NCBI RefSeq assembly: GCF_002952055.1
Contig: NZ_CP021255.1
Coordinates: 372,001 to 436,000, forward strand
Reading direction: 5' to 3'
Length of the DNA stretch: 64,000 bases
DNA from: Desulfobulbus oralis
Lineage (GTDB): Bacteria > Desulfobacterota > Desulfobulbia > Desulfobulbales > Desulfobulbaceae
The position numbers and the translations under genes were made by a program. Within the stretch, counting starts at the first letter, position 1; each line of letters begins with the position of its first letter. Shown one piece after another: positions 17,499-25,437 of the stretch. The notes beneath the pieces were generated by a model. It saw only the letters and a program-made list of their open reading frames with translations, did no database searches and was not told where the DNA came from.

Positions 17499-17837
17499 AT
17501 GGCAAAGTACTGGATTTTCCTCTTTGCCGGCATTCTGTGTGAGGTCCTGGGCACAACGGGCATGCGGGCGCTGGTCTTCAGTCATCCCATGAGCAGCCAG
17601 GCATCGGCGACCATTGGCATCGTCATTTCCTACTTCTGCGTTTCCCGGGCTGTGGAAAAAATTCCAATGGGGCTTGCCTACGCCATCTGGTCCGGGCTGG
17701 GAACCGGGGGCGTATCTTTCCTGAGTTTTCTGCTCTTCGGCGAGGCCATGCCGCCGCTTAAGATATTCGGCCTCCTTTGTGTGGTTGTCGGCATGATCGT
17801 CATCAATTTGGACAAAACGGCCCGCAGCGATGGGTGA
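17499..17837 (+). CDS. SMR (EmrE-type) transporter subunit 1
   Basis: A 112-residue protein with four membrane helices. The conserved SMR glutamate is present in helix 1 (GILCEVLGTTGMRAL, near residue 14). Paired SMR genes next to cutCD are also found in Desulfovibrio choline-utilisation clusters. Export of trimethylamine or exchange of quaternary amines is a plausible role. It overlaps the second subunit by 8 bases, indicating coupled translation and probably a heterodimer. Confidence 0.88.
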   Translation: MAKYWIFLFAGILCEVLGTTGMRALVFSHPMSSQASATIGIVISYFCVSRAVEKIPMGLAYAIWSGLGTGGVSFLSFLLFGEAMPPLKIFGLLCVVVGMIVINLDKTARSDG

Positions 17838-18177
17838 GCATGCGCTCTTCAGCTCCGGGATGCTGGGTGCTTTTCTCTGGCTCATGGGCGCCGTGGCTAC
17901 GGACATGGTCGCCATCTATGCACTGGTGCGCTGCCAGGGTTTCCGCCAGTCCTTCTGGACCTGCCTGTCCATTGCCATGATCTTCCTTTCTTTCATGTGC
18001 ATGCGGCGGGTGGTACTGGTTATTCCATTGGGTGTGGCCTATGCCCTGTGGTGCGTGTTCGGCATCTTCGGCACAATCATCATGGGTCTGGTCGCATTCA
18101 GGCAGAGGCTCTCCGGGCAAAGCCTTATCGGCATCGTTCTGCTGACAACAGGCATCATCTGTATGGCCCTTTCCTGA
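17830..18177 (+). CDS. SMR (EmrE-type) transporter subunit 2
   Basis: A 115-residue, four-helix SMR-family protein. In helix 1 the conserved Glu is not kept; the corresponding stretch reads LMGAVATDMVAIYAL, with an Asp close by. Helix 3 keeps VIPLGVAYALWCVFG, similar to the family YAIW motif. The asymmetry with subunit 1 fits paired SMR heterodimers in which only one subunit carries the proton/substrate glutamate. Confidence 0.85.
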   Translation: MGEHALFSSGMLGAFLWLMGAVATDMVAIYALVRCQGFRQSFWTCLSIAMIFLSFMCMRRVVLVIPLGVAYALWCVFGIFGTIIMGLVAFRQRLSGQSLIGIVLLTTGIICMALS

Positions 18178-18215
18178 AATACCGATAACGCAAGGCGTGC
18201 CGCTTCACTAACCAT

Positions 18216-19196
18216 ATGCAATACCTGCGTCTGTTTTCTCTTGACCCAACATACAATCTCGCAGTGGAAGAGCAGCTGTTCGCTACTCTGCCTCCAGAGC
18301 ACCCCGGGATCTTTATGCTCTGGCAGAACGCGCCTTCTGTCATTGTGGGCCGCTACCAGTGCACGGCTGAAGAGGTGAACGCCGTGGTTGTCGCCCGTGA
18401 ACATATTCCGGTCGTCCGGCGTATCACTGGCGGCGGGGCAGTCTACCACGATCTGGGCAATCTGAACTTTTCGTTTCTCGCCAATTCGCATGGCACTGCC
18501 CGGGTGAATTTTCAACAATATCTCAAACCCATAGTGGTGGCCCTGGCAGAGCTGGGCGTACAGGCTGCCATCAGCGGCCGCAATGATCTTGAGGTGGATG
18601 GGAAGAAAATTTCCGGCAGTGGTCAATTGGTCTGCGGTTCCAGGATCCTGCACCACGGCACTTTGCTGATCAATGTGGATCGCGCCCGCTTGGACGAGGT
18701 GTTGACGGTGGCACCGGAAAAAATCCACTCCCGGGGTATTCAGTCGGTGCGCATGCGGGTTGGCGGCATCGCCGATTACTGGCACCCCGGGAGCACGCTG
18801 GATATGCTGATTGAGGCACTGCGGAGGCACTGCACCGACGACGATGCCGCGGGGCTGACTCCCATGGAACTGGCTGGCGCTGAGCAGCTCGCGGCTGGAA
18901 AATACCGGCAGTGGCATTGGAATTACGGCGCATCACCCCCCTATACCAGGGAACAAAAGCGCCGTTTCCCTTGGGGAACGGTGTGTCTGCGGCTGGATGT
19001 GCAACAGGGTGTCATTCGTTCCTGCCGTATTTTCGGTGACTTTTTCTCCATGAGAGACATTGCGGAACTGGAGGCCTTATTCGCGGGATGTCGCCATGAA
19101 AGGCAAAGTCTGCGGCAAAGACTCCAAACAGTGTCTTGGGAGGAGTACTTTGTTGGCAGCGAAGCAGCAAGTATGCTGCACTTTTTCGGGTGCTGA
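18216..19196 (+). CDS. lplA: Lipoate-protein ligase A
   Basis: A 326-residue ligase that activates free lipoate with ATP and attaches it to carrier lysines. Family motifs are clear: VGRYQCTAEEVN, RRITGGGAVYHDLGNLNFSF near residue 70, and GRNDLEVDGKKISGSGQ near residue 125 with the catalytic lysine in DGKKISG. A C-terminal accessory domain is present. It closes the operon that contains gcvH and lpd and probably lipoylates that GcvH, implying use of salvaged lipoate. Confidence 0.93.
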   Translation: MQYLRLFSLDPTYNLAVEEQLFATLPPEHPGIFMLWQNAPSVIVGRYQCTAEEVNAVVVAREHIPVVRRITGGGAVYHDLGNLNFSFLANSHGTARVNFQQYLKPIVVALAELGVQAAISGRNDLEVDGKKISGSGQLVCGSRILHHGTLLINVDRARLDEVLTVAPEKIHSRGIQSVRMRVGGIADYWHPGSTLDMLIEALRRHCTDDDAAGLTPMELAGAEQLAAGKYRQWHWNYGASPPYTREQKRRFPWGTVCLRLDVQQGVIRSCRIFGDFFSMRDIAELEALFAGCRHERQSLRQRLQTVSWEEYFVGSEAASMLHFFGC

Positions 19197-19290
19197 AAAA
19201 TAAGAGCCATCTATAACGAGTCATAATGTTGTTCCGGATCATCGTGGCTGCCAATGGCTTGAGCCCAATAGAGGAAAGGTCCGTCTTTTC

Positions 19291-19316
19291 ATAGCCTGGT
19301 ATCATAGCCTGGTATC
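19291..19316. repeat. Two-copy 13-bp tandem repeat
   Basis: ATAGCCTGGTATC occurs twice in direct succession in the convergent gap between lplA and rtcB. No further copies are seen nearby. It may simply be a slippage duplication. Confidence 0.8.
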
Positions 19317-19360
19317 GGCCAGGAAAAGCGCCTGAACCATGAATGCGCCCCTTCGACATC

Positions 19361-20806
19361 CTACCGGCGCCTTTTCCCAAAGCGCCGCGCCCCGCTGCCA
19401 GGGGCCATTTTCACCAGGCGGGGCACAAAGCGGGCCAGAATGTCCACCAAATCCGCCTGTCCGGCCATGACCGCATTGATGTCCTTGTACGCCTGCGGGG
19501 CCTCGTCCAGGCCGCCGGAGAGCAGTTCCACGCCGTGCTCGCGCAGGTAGCGAGCCACCTCTTCCGGCCGGATGCACCTGAATGCGGCAGTGCGGCTCAT
19601 CAGGCGGCCCGCACCGTGGGAACAGGAGGAAAGCGCGGCCTCGTTGCCCCGGCCCTGGATCACAAAGCCGGGCGTGCCCATGGAGCCGGGCACCACGCCC
19701 TGCACGCCCGCACCCGCAGGTGTCGCGCCCTTGCGGTGCACAATCACCTGTTCGCCGCTGTGTTCCTCTTTCCAGGCGAAATTGTGGTGGTTTTCCACGT
19801 GGGTCAGCTCCGCTGCGCCCAGATGCGCCAAAATGTGGCGGTGAATCAGCTCGTGATTGGCCGAGGCATAGCGGCCCATCAGCTCCATTGCGGCCCAATA
19901 CGCCTGCCCGGGCTCGCCCGCCAAATCCAGCCAGGCCAGATGGCGCAGGTTTTCCGGCAGGGACGGATGCAGACGCACGGCAAGCTGGCTGTAATGCGTC
20001 GCCACCGCCTCGCCCGCGCCCCGGCTGCCGGAATGGCTCAGGAGCGCCAGATAGCGTCCGGGCTCCAGGTGCACGCCGCCGATGGTGGCTGCCTCACCAA
20101 GCTGCAATTCGCCAAATTCCGCAAAATGATTGCCGCCACCGCTGGAACCAAGCTGTTTCCAGGCCTTGTCTTTCTGCACGCCCGTGGGCTCGAGCATGCC
20201 CCAATCCTCGTCCATGACCGCGTGCTGCCGCCGCGCTGCGCCGGTAAAACCCGCGCCCACGCCAAAACTGGTCTCGGTCTCCAGCGCCTCCACCAGCGCC
20301 TCGCGCCGGGTTTGCAGGCTGGCAACCGGCCAATCCAAAACGCTCAGCCGCATCCGGCAGGCAATGTCCACACCCACGGCAAAGGGGATGACCGCGCTGC
20401 GTACCGCAAGCACCCCGCCAATCGGCAGGCCGTAGCCGGCGTGGGCGTCCGGCATGAGTGCCCCGCGCACCGCAACCGGCAGGGCGCAGGCGTTTTTCAT
20501 CTGCTGGATGGCCTCTGCCTCCACATGCACCTGACCCCACTGCTGCCAGGGTGCGGGGCTGTCGCGGGGCGTATAGGCCGCGCCCCTGCCGTCGGGCCAG
20601 AGCGCCGCCAGGACCTCCGCCACCTCGCCCAGGACCGGATCGGCCGTCATGCCGGCCGGATCGAGGCACAGCCGCCGGATGGCCGCCCGCATTGCCCCCT
20701 CGTCCGCACCGTGAGAGAGCGCCACATGTACCGCCTTCATCGCCAGCGGCAGAACCCGTTTGTCCCTGGGCAGGCCCAAGGCCTGCAAATCCTGAGCATT
20801 CAGCAT
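19361..20806 (-). CDS. rtcB: RtcB-family RNA-splicing ligase
   Basis: A 481-residue RtcB-family ligase, which joins RNA 2',3'-cyclic phosphate or 3'-phosphate ends to 5'-OH ends using GTP and manganese. Conserved elements are visible: VGVDIACRM with the metal cysteine, GGGNHFAEF, ALLSHSGSRGAGE, and SHGAGRLMSR with the histidine that takes GMP. The start ATG at 20806 (MLNAQDLQALGLP) is chosen because GGAAAA lies just upstream; an earlier in-frame start gives a low-complexity extension. No archease or RtcA gene adjoins it. Confidence 0.92.
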   Translation of the reverse strand: MLNAQDLQALGLPRDKRVLPLAMKAVHVALSHGADEGAMRAAIRRLCLDPAGMTADPVLGEVAEVLAALWPDGRGAAYTPRDSPAPWQQWGQVHVEAEAIQQMKNACALPVAVRGALMPDAHAGYGLPIGGVLAVRSAVIPFAVGVDIACRMRLSVLDWPVASLQTRREALVEALETETSFGVGAGFTGAARRQHAVMDEDWGMLEPTGVQKDKAWKQLGSSGGGNHFAEFGELQLGEAATIGGVHLEPGRYLALLSHSGSRGAGEAVATHYSQLAVRLHPSLPENLRHLAWLDLAGEPGQAYWAAMELMGRYASANHELIHRHILAHLGAAELTHVENHHNFAWKEEHSGEQVIVHRKGATPAGAGVQGVVPGSMGTPGFVIQGRGNEAALSSCSHGAGRLMSRTAAFRCIRPEEVARYLREHGVELLSGGLDEAPQAYKDINAVMAGQADLVDILARFVPRLVKMAPGSGARRFGKRRR

Positions 20807-21104
20807 GATTTTCCTCCAATGACAGGCCCCAGGCCCTTGCCCCTGCCGGTTGTTGGGCCTCGCTGTGCCGGCCGGCAAACAGTGCAATCACCTGCAGGTC
20901 AGCCCGGGCCTGCTGGCTCTGGTGTCGTCGTTCGCAGCCATTTCACCTGCTTGCCGGGCGGTTTCAGGTCTTCCTGCCATCATAAATCCGGGGCAATGCC
21001 AAAGCAAAGGCTTTCAGTCAATGAAAAGAAATGGCTGCAGGGCAGTGTTGCCGCCCGGCGGCTTTGCCTCTTTCCATTTTTATACTACCTATTACAATGG
21101 CAGC

Positions 21105-21656
21105 GTGACTCCAGCAATCAGCACATCAGGTCGGGGGCGTCCCCGGGCTTTTGACCGCAACGAGGCCCTGAAGGCGGCCCTGCGCGTCTTTTGGCAGCGC
21201 GGCTACGCGCCCGCATCGGTGGCGGAGCTGTGCAAGGCGATGGGCAGCAACGCGCCCTGCCTGTACGCCGCCTTTGGCAGCAAGGCCGGGCTGTTTCTGG
21301 AGGCGCTGCACTTCTACGAGAATTCGTACTGGGACGAACCGGCACAGCGCCTGCTGGCCGAGCCGAACCTGTTCCGGGCGCTCGTCAACTTTTTCACCGA
21401 GGCTGCCCATATCCTGCTTGGCCCGGACTCGCCCTGCGGCTGCATGGTGGTGCTGGCGGCAAGCAACGTGGGCGACGATGCCGCGCCTGTCATGGACGAG
21501 GTGCACAAGCTGCGTCTGGCCACCTGCAACCTGTTCGCGGAGCGCCTGCGCCGGGCCGTTCAGGATGGCCAGCTCGCGGCGGATTGCGATATTGACGCGA
21601 TTGCGGGCAAGCCGGAGCTGGAGGCGGCCCGCGAGCTGGGCGCGGCCATTGCGTAA
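21105..21656 (+). CDS. TetR-family transcriptional regulator, probably C-terminally altered
   Basis: The DNA-binding domain is clear: GRPRAFDRNEALKAALRVF, ASVAELCKAMGSN and LYAAFGSKAGLFLEAL. The ligand domain includes PCGCMVVLAASNVGD. A GTG at 21105 is the best start; the longer open frame upstream is low-complexity and has no ribosome site. The protein ends IAGKPELEAARELGAAIA, and the final helices usual in this subfamily appear shortened, suggesting a small deletion near 21605. It precedes a flavin-reductase-like gene in the same direction, its likely target. Confidence 0.8.
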   Translation: MTPAISTSGRGRPRAFDRNEALKAALRVFWQRGYAPASVAELCKAMGSNAPCLYAAFGSKAGLFLEALHFYENSYWDEPAQRLLAEPNLFRALVNFFTEAAHILLGPDSPCGCMVVLAASNVGDDAAPVMDEVHKLRLATCNLFAERLRRAVQDGQLAADCDIDAIAGKPELEAARELGAAIA

Positions 21657-21683
21657 AACCTTCACCCGAAAAGGAGCCATTGC

Positions 21684-22187
21684 ATGGAAACGATTGATTT
21701 GAGCAGGGCAGGCAGCCTCACTTCTCCGAACCCGGTTACGCTGGTGTGCAGCACCAAGGCGGACGGCAGCGCCAACCTGGCCACGGTTTCCTGATGGACG
21801 ATTCTGTCCTTCAACCCGGAAATGCTGGGCTTTGCCATGGCCAGGACTTCGTTCACCGGCGAGACCGTGCGCCGCACGGGCAGGGTCGTGATCACCGTGC
21901 CGGGAGCGGCGCTGGCACGGGCCACAATGGGTTGCGGCATGACCACGGGCCGCGACACGGACAAGGCCGCGAAGTTCGGGATCGAGCTTGCGGAGGCGCC
22001 GGGCTGCGGCATCAAAATCCCGGTCCACAGCCGCCTGGCGATGGTCTGCACGCTCAAGGAGTGCCACGAGGTGGGCGACCATATTTTCCACGTCTGCACC
22101 GTGGACAAGACGCTGGCGAACGAGAACGAGGAAGCGCTGTTCGCCTGGAAAGGCTACGCCGTGCTGAAGCCCGCAAAAGAGGCCTGA
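21684..22187 (+). pseudogene. Flavin-reductase-like (FMN-binding split barrel) gene with an in-frame TGA
   Basis: The reading frame starts at ATG 21684 after AAGGAG and would encode 167 residues: NPVTLVCSTKADGSANLATVS, then TGA at 21792, then WTILSFNPEMLGFAMARTSF and on to 22187. Members of this family have an aromatic pair such as WW at this place, so the TGA most likely arose from TGG. The same frame stays open on both sides, so the lesion is a single nonsense change, a sequencing error, or readthrough. TGA is an ordinary stop elsewhere in the window, for example at the end of cutC. Confidence 0.75.
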
Positions 22188-22624
22188 TGCCGCTCTGGGC
22201 GACGCAAAAGAAGCGCAGGGCCCAGAGCCGCAAGTGCCCCGGGGATGCTCGCGCAGGCGCTGCGCGGCCGGATTGAGCGCCATGTGCGCCATGCGGCCTC
22301 TGTCTCGGACAGGAGGAAAACCCGAGTCCGGCCAGGCCGGTCTGGGCGACAATGCCGGGGCGGATGCTGAAACGGCGCGCGAAGCGATGCTGCGGATCAA
22401 TGGCAGCCGCCTGCCGGGTTTGAGCGGGATTTTGCCACCACCCGGCGCGACAAGGGCCAGGCGCTGCACACGCTGGTCGTGAAGGCCCGGTGTTCATCCG
22501 CACGCCGCAAGGCCGGAAAGCGGCGCGCCTCCACGATGCCACCATGCCGCTGACCGGGACGGGCCAGGCCCTTGCGCTGGCCGCGGCTCGCCGGATATGC
22601 AAGTCACCCCAACAGGAAACCATC
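22188..22624. other. 437-base stretch without a recognisable gene
   Basis: The stretch is GC-rich and contains only short overlapping frames with no family resemblance. Some of it looks like decayed coding sequence (for example TPQGRKAARLHDATMPLTG just before the radical SAM gene), but I cannot assign it. AGGAAA at its end serves the downstream gene. Confidence 0.5.
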
Positions 22625-23515
22625 ATGCTGGAACGTTTCACCGAGCCCGCCTACCGTGCCCCCTGCCACGCAAACGACCTGCTCCTGCGCATCACCCAGG
22701 GCTGCACCTGGAACCGTTGCCACTTCTGCAATATGTCCAGGGAGCACCAGTTCCTTTCGGTAACGAGCGAGGAGCTGGAGGAGCAGTTGCGCTATTTTGC
22801 CGATGCGTATCCCCGGAACACGCCCATCTGGTTTGTCGGGGCCAATCCGCTGGTGCTACCCACGGCAACACTGCTTGCGCATATCGCCCTGGTACGGCGC
22901 TATTTTCCGGACTTCGCCGCCATCACCCTGCAGACCCGGGTGGCGGACGTGCTGCACAAAACGCTCTCCGACCTACAGCGGCTCAGGGCCGCCGGTCTGT
23001 CCGAGATTTTTCTGGGCGTGGAAAGCGGCGATGACGAGACGCTCCGCTTCATCAACAAGGGCCAGAGCGCCGCGCAGGCACTGGCAGCCATGCGCAAGCT
23101 GAACGAGGCGGAAATTGCGCTGGCGCCCATGTACATTATTGGCGGCGGGGGCAAGGGCACGGCGGAGCGCAACGCCATCAGGACAGCGGAACTGCTGAAC
23201 CAGGTGCGCTGCAAAATCATCTCCACCACGGGCCTGACCGTGTTTCCCGGCGCGCCCTTCTGGGCGATGCGGGAGCGCGGCGAACTCACGGAAATGCCCG
23301 AATATGAGAAGGTGCAGGAACTGCTGGCCTTTGTGGAGCACTACACCGGGGAGAGCTTCCTCTATTGCCTGCACTACCTGAACCCGCTCCACTTCACCGC
23401 GAGCCTGCCCAGGGACAAGGCAGAGATTGTGGAAAACCTGCGCTGTTTTCTGCGCGAACACACACCAGAAGAGGTGGAAGAACTGGTGAACCGCCAGGAA
23501 AAGGCCTCCATTTGA
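22625..23515 (+). CDS. Radical SAM protein
   Basis: A 296-residue radical SAM enzyme. The cluster-binding motif is CTWNRCHFC near residue 24, in the arrangement LLLRITQGCTWNRCHFCNMS. Downstream strands typical of the Elp3-like branch follow, including FLGVESGDDETLRFINKGQS and MYIIGGGGKG. No second Fe-S motif is evident. The ATG at 22625 is chosen for its AGGAAA and for the point at which conservation begins. Reaction unknown; such stand-alone proteins are often annotated as B12-independent oxidoreductases or methylthiotransferase-like. Confidence 0.88.
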   Translation: MLERFTEPAYRAPCHANDLLLRITQGCTWNRCHFCNMSREHQFLSVTSEELEEQLRYFADAYPRNTPIWFVGANPLVLPTATLLAHIALVRRYFPDFAAITLQTRVADVLHKTLSDLQRLRAAGLSEIFLGVESGDDETLRFINKGQSAAQALAAMRKLNEAEIALAPMYIIGGGGKGTAERNAIRTAELLNQVRCKIISTTGLTVFPGAPFWAMRERGELTEMPEYEKVQELLAFVEHYTGESFLYCLHYLNPLHFTASLPRDKAEIVENLRCFLREHTPEEVEELVNRQEKASI

Positions 23516-24237
23516 CGGCCCGGGCGACCAAAAAGGGGCTAACCAGCAGCCCGTTGAAAACTGAAAATCTGCGGCAAGGGTCCTGGCCGGTTGCCGCTTC
23601 TTCATGCTCAATATCAAGCATCCGCCCGACGTCTGAAGCTGCCAACCCGCCGAACCCGCTCTGCCATGGGTAGAACATGCCGCTCGATTGAAGCACTGTG
23701 ATGATCTGGCACCCAGCAAACCGTCCTTCTTCATGCCGCCCTCCTGGGCTCAGTTGACAGCAGGCTCCTGTTGTGAACGGAGCGCTTTCAGGGGCGGGTA
23801 CACCATGACCGCCTCCCCCGGATTCGCCCACCTGGGGAGAAAAAAGCTGATTGAAAAAAAACGCCGTTCAGGGCAGGATGGGGCGCCGGAGCGGCGCATT
23901 CATAGAGCCGCTTTCGCAGGCCGTTACCGAAAGACGAGCGGACGGAGCTGGCATCTATGCGCTCAGCCTCCTGGCAGGCGGCCGCGACGATCGGCCTGAA
24001 CCGCATGATGACCCGTTACAGACAAGTTCCTGGGCCCCTTTGCCCGGCTCGGGGCCTGGGCGGCGCATGACTCAGGTTCGCAATGGGTGCAGGCAGCAGG
24101 CGAAATGCGCCTGTCCTGCGCCGTTACGCCCCTGTGCCGCCCAGCTCCGGTACGGTTTCACTCTGCCTTTCTGCGGCCCTGGGGCCTGTGCGTTCAGGCC
24201 CCTGCTGCCGTATCCTTTCATCCCTGTTCACAGATTT
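23516..24237. other. 722-base region without a confident gene; hairpin near the macA start
   Basis: No known family is seen on either strand. Around 23850-24060 one frame looks weakly coding (SMRSASWQAAATIGLNRMM), possibly a gene fragment. At 24181-24202 there is a perfect hairpin, GGGGCCTG-TGCGTT-CAGGCCCC, 36 bases before the macA start and without a T tract, which could affect macA expression. Confidence 0.5.
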
Positions 24238-25437
24238 ATGAAGAAGATTTCCGTAGCTATCGTCCTGGCCCTTGTCGCCGGGTGCGGCTGGTGGTACTGG
24301 CAGCACCGGGAAGACGACGGCAAAGTCTCCTATCTGAGCGAAGCCGTCGAACGCGGCACTATCACCAAACAGGTGGTCGCCACCGGCGTTATTGACGCGG
24401 TGGACCTGGTCAGCGTGGGGGCGCAGGTGTCGGGCCAGATCAAAAAACTCCATGTCAAACTGGGCCAGCAGGTCAAAAAGGGCGATATGGTGGCGGAGAT
24501 CGACTCGGTCTCCCAGCTCAACCAGTACAATTCCGACAAGGCCAATCTGGCCAGCCGCCAGGCCGAGCTGGTCTCCAAGCAGGCGGCCCTGCGCATCGCC
24601 CAGGTCCGTTATGACCGGGAGAAGGCCCTGTTCGGGAAAAACGCCACATCCAGAGAAGCCCTCGAGAATGCGGAAAACAGTCTGGCCCTTGCCAGGGCCG
24701 AAGTGGTGGCGGTGCAGTCGCTGATCAAACAGAGCCAGTTGGCCATCGACACCGATGAGCTGAACCTGGGCTATACCCGCATTGTCGCGCCCCTGGACGG
24801 CACTGTGGTGTCTGTGGTGGTGGACGAGGGCCAGACCGTGAACTCCAACCAGAGCGCGCCCACCATCGTGCAGATTGCCGATCTGGGCAGGATGGAAAAC
24901 AAGATCGAAATCTCGGAAGGCGATATCGGCGTGATCCGGGAAAAGATGCCCATCGCCTTTACCGTCCTGTCGCTCCCGGACAAGGTTTTCGAGACGCGCA
25001 TCAGCTCGCTGGACCCCGGCATGACCACGCTTTCCAACGGCCGATACAGCAAGACCAGTTCCGCGGACTCCGGTTCTTCCTCGTCCAGCGCTTCAGAAGC
25101 CGTGTACTTCTACGGCAAGGCCGTGCTGGACAACCAGGAAGGCCTGCTCCGCATAGGCATGACCACGGAAAACACCATTACCGTGGCCAGGGCGGAAGAT
25201 GTCCTGCTTGTGCCGATCATTGCGGTGCAGAACGGGGACGGGCAGCGGAGCGTGCAGGTGCTGGGCGCCCAGGGCCAGCCGGAAGCGCGTGCGGTGGAGA
25301 TAGGCCTCTCCGATGGTGTGCGGGTGGAGATCAAAAGCGGCCTCAAGGAGGGCGAGCGGGTGATCATGGGGCAGTTGAGCCAGGAGGAAATCAGAAATGC
25401 CGCCAAAATGCCCGGCGGTCCGGGAGGCCCCAATTAA
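24238..25437 (+). CDS. macA: MacA-type periplasmic adaptor (membrane fusion protein)
   Basis: A 399-residue adaptor that links the MacB ATPase-transporter to the outer-membrane channel. An N-terminal membrane anchor (ISVAIVLALVAGCGWWYW) precedes the lipoyl-like and barrel domains (SVGAQVSGQIKKLHVKLGQQ; YTRIVAPLDGTVVSVVVDEG), separated by a coiled-coil hairpin around residues 100-165. A Ser-rich insert (SSADSGSSSSSASEA) lies near residue 280. The start ATG at 24238 begins MKKISVAIV; the longer frame upstream is not credible. The stop overlaps the macB start. Confidence 0.93.
   Translation: MKKISVAIVLALVAGCGWWYWQHREDDGKVSYLSEAVERGTITKQVVATGVIDAVDLVSVGAQVSGQIKKLHVKLGQQVKKGDMVAEIDSVSQLNQYNSDKANLASRQAELVSKQAALRIAQVRYDREKALFGKNATSREALENAENSLALARAEVVAVQSLIKQSQLAIDTDELNLGYTRIVAPLDGTVVSVVVDEGQTVNSNQSAPTIVQIADLGRMENKIEISEGDIGVIREKMPIAFTVLSLPDKVFETRISSLDPGMTTLSNGRYSKTSSADSGSSSSSASEAVYFYGKAVLDNQEGLLRIGMTTENTITVARAEDVLLVPIIAVQNGDGQRSVQVLGAQGQPEARAVEIGLSDGVRVEIKSGLKEGERVIMGQLSQEEIRNAAKMPGGPGGPN

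Noticed and set aside
21792-21794. Selenocysteine at the TGA of the flavin-reductase-like gene
   Set aside because: The family uses an aromatic residue there, and no SECIS-like hairpin just downstream was evident.
23851-24237. A 129-residue N-terminal extension of MacA
   Set aside because: It would bury the membrane anchor after a low-complexity segment; MKKISVAIV at 24238 is a normal MacA start.
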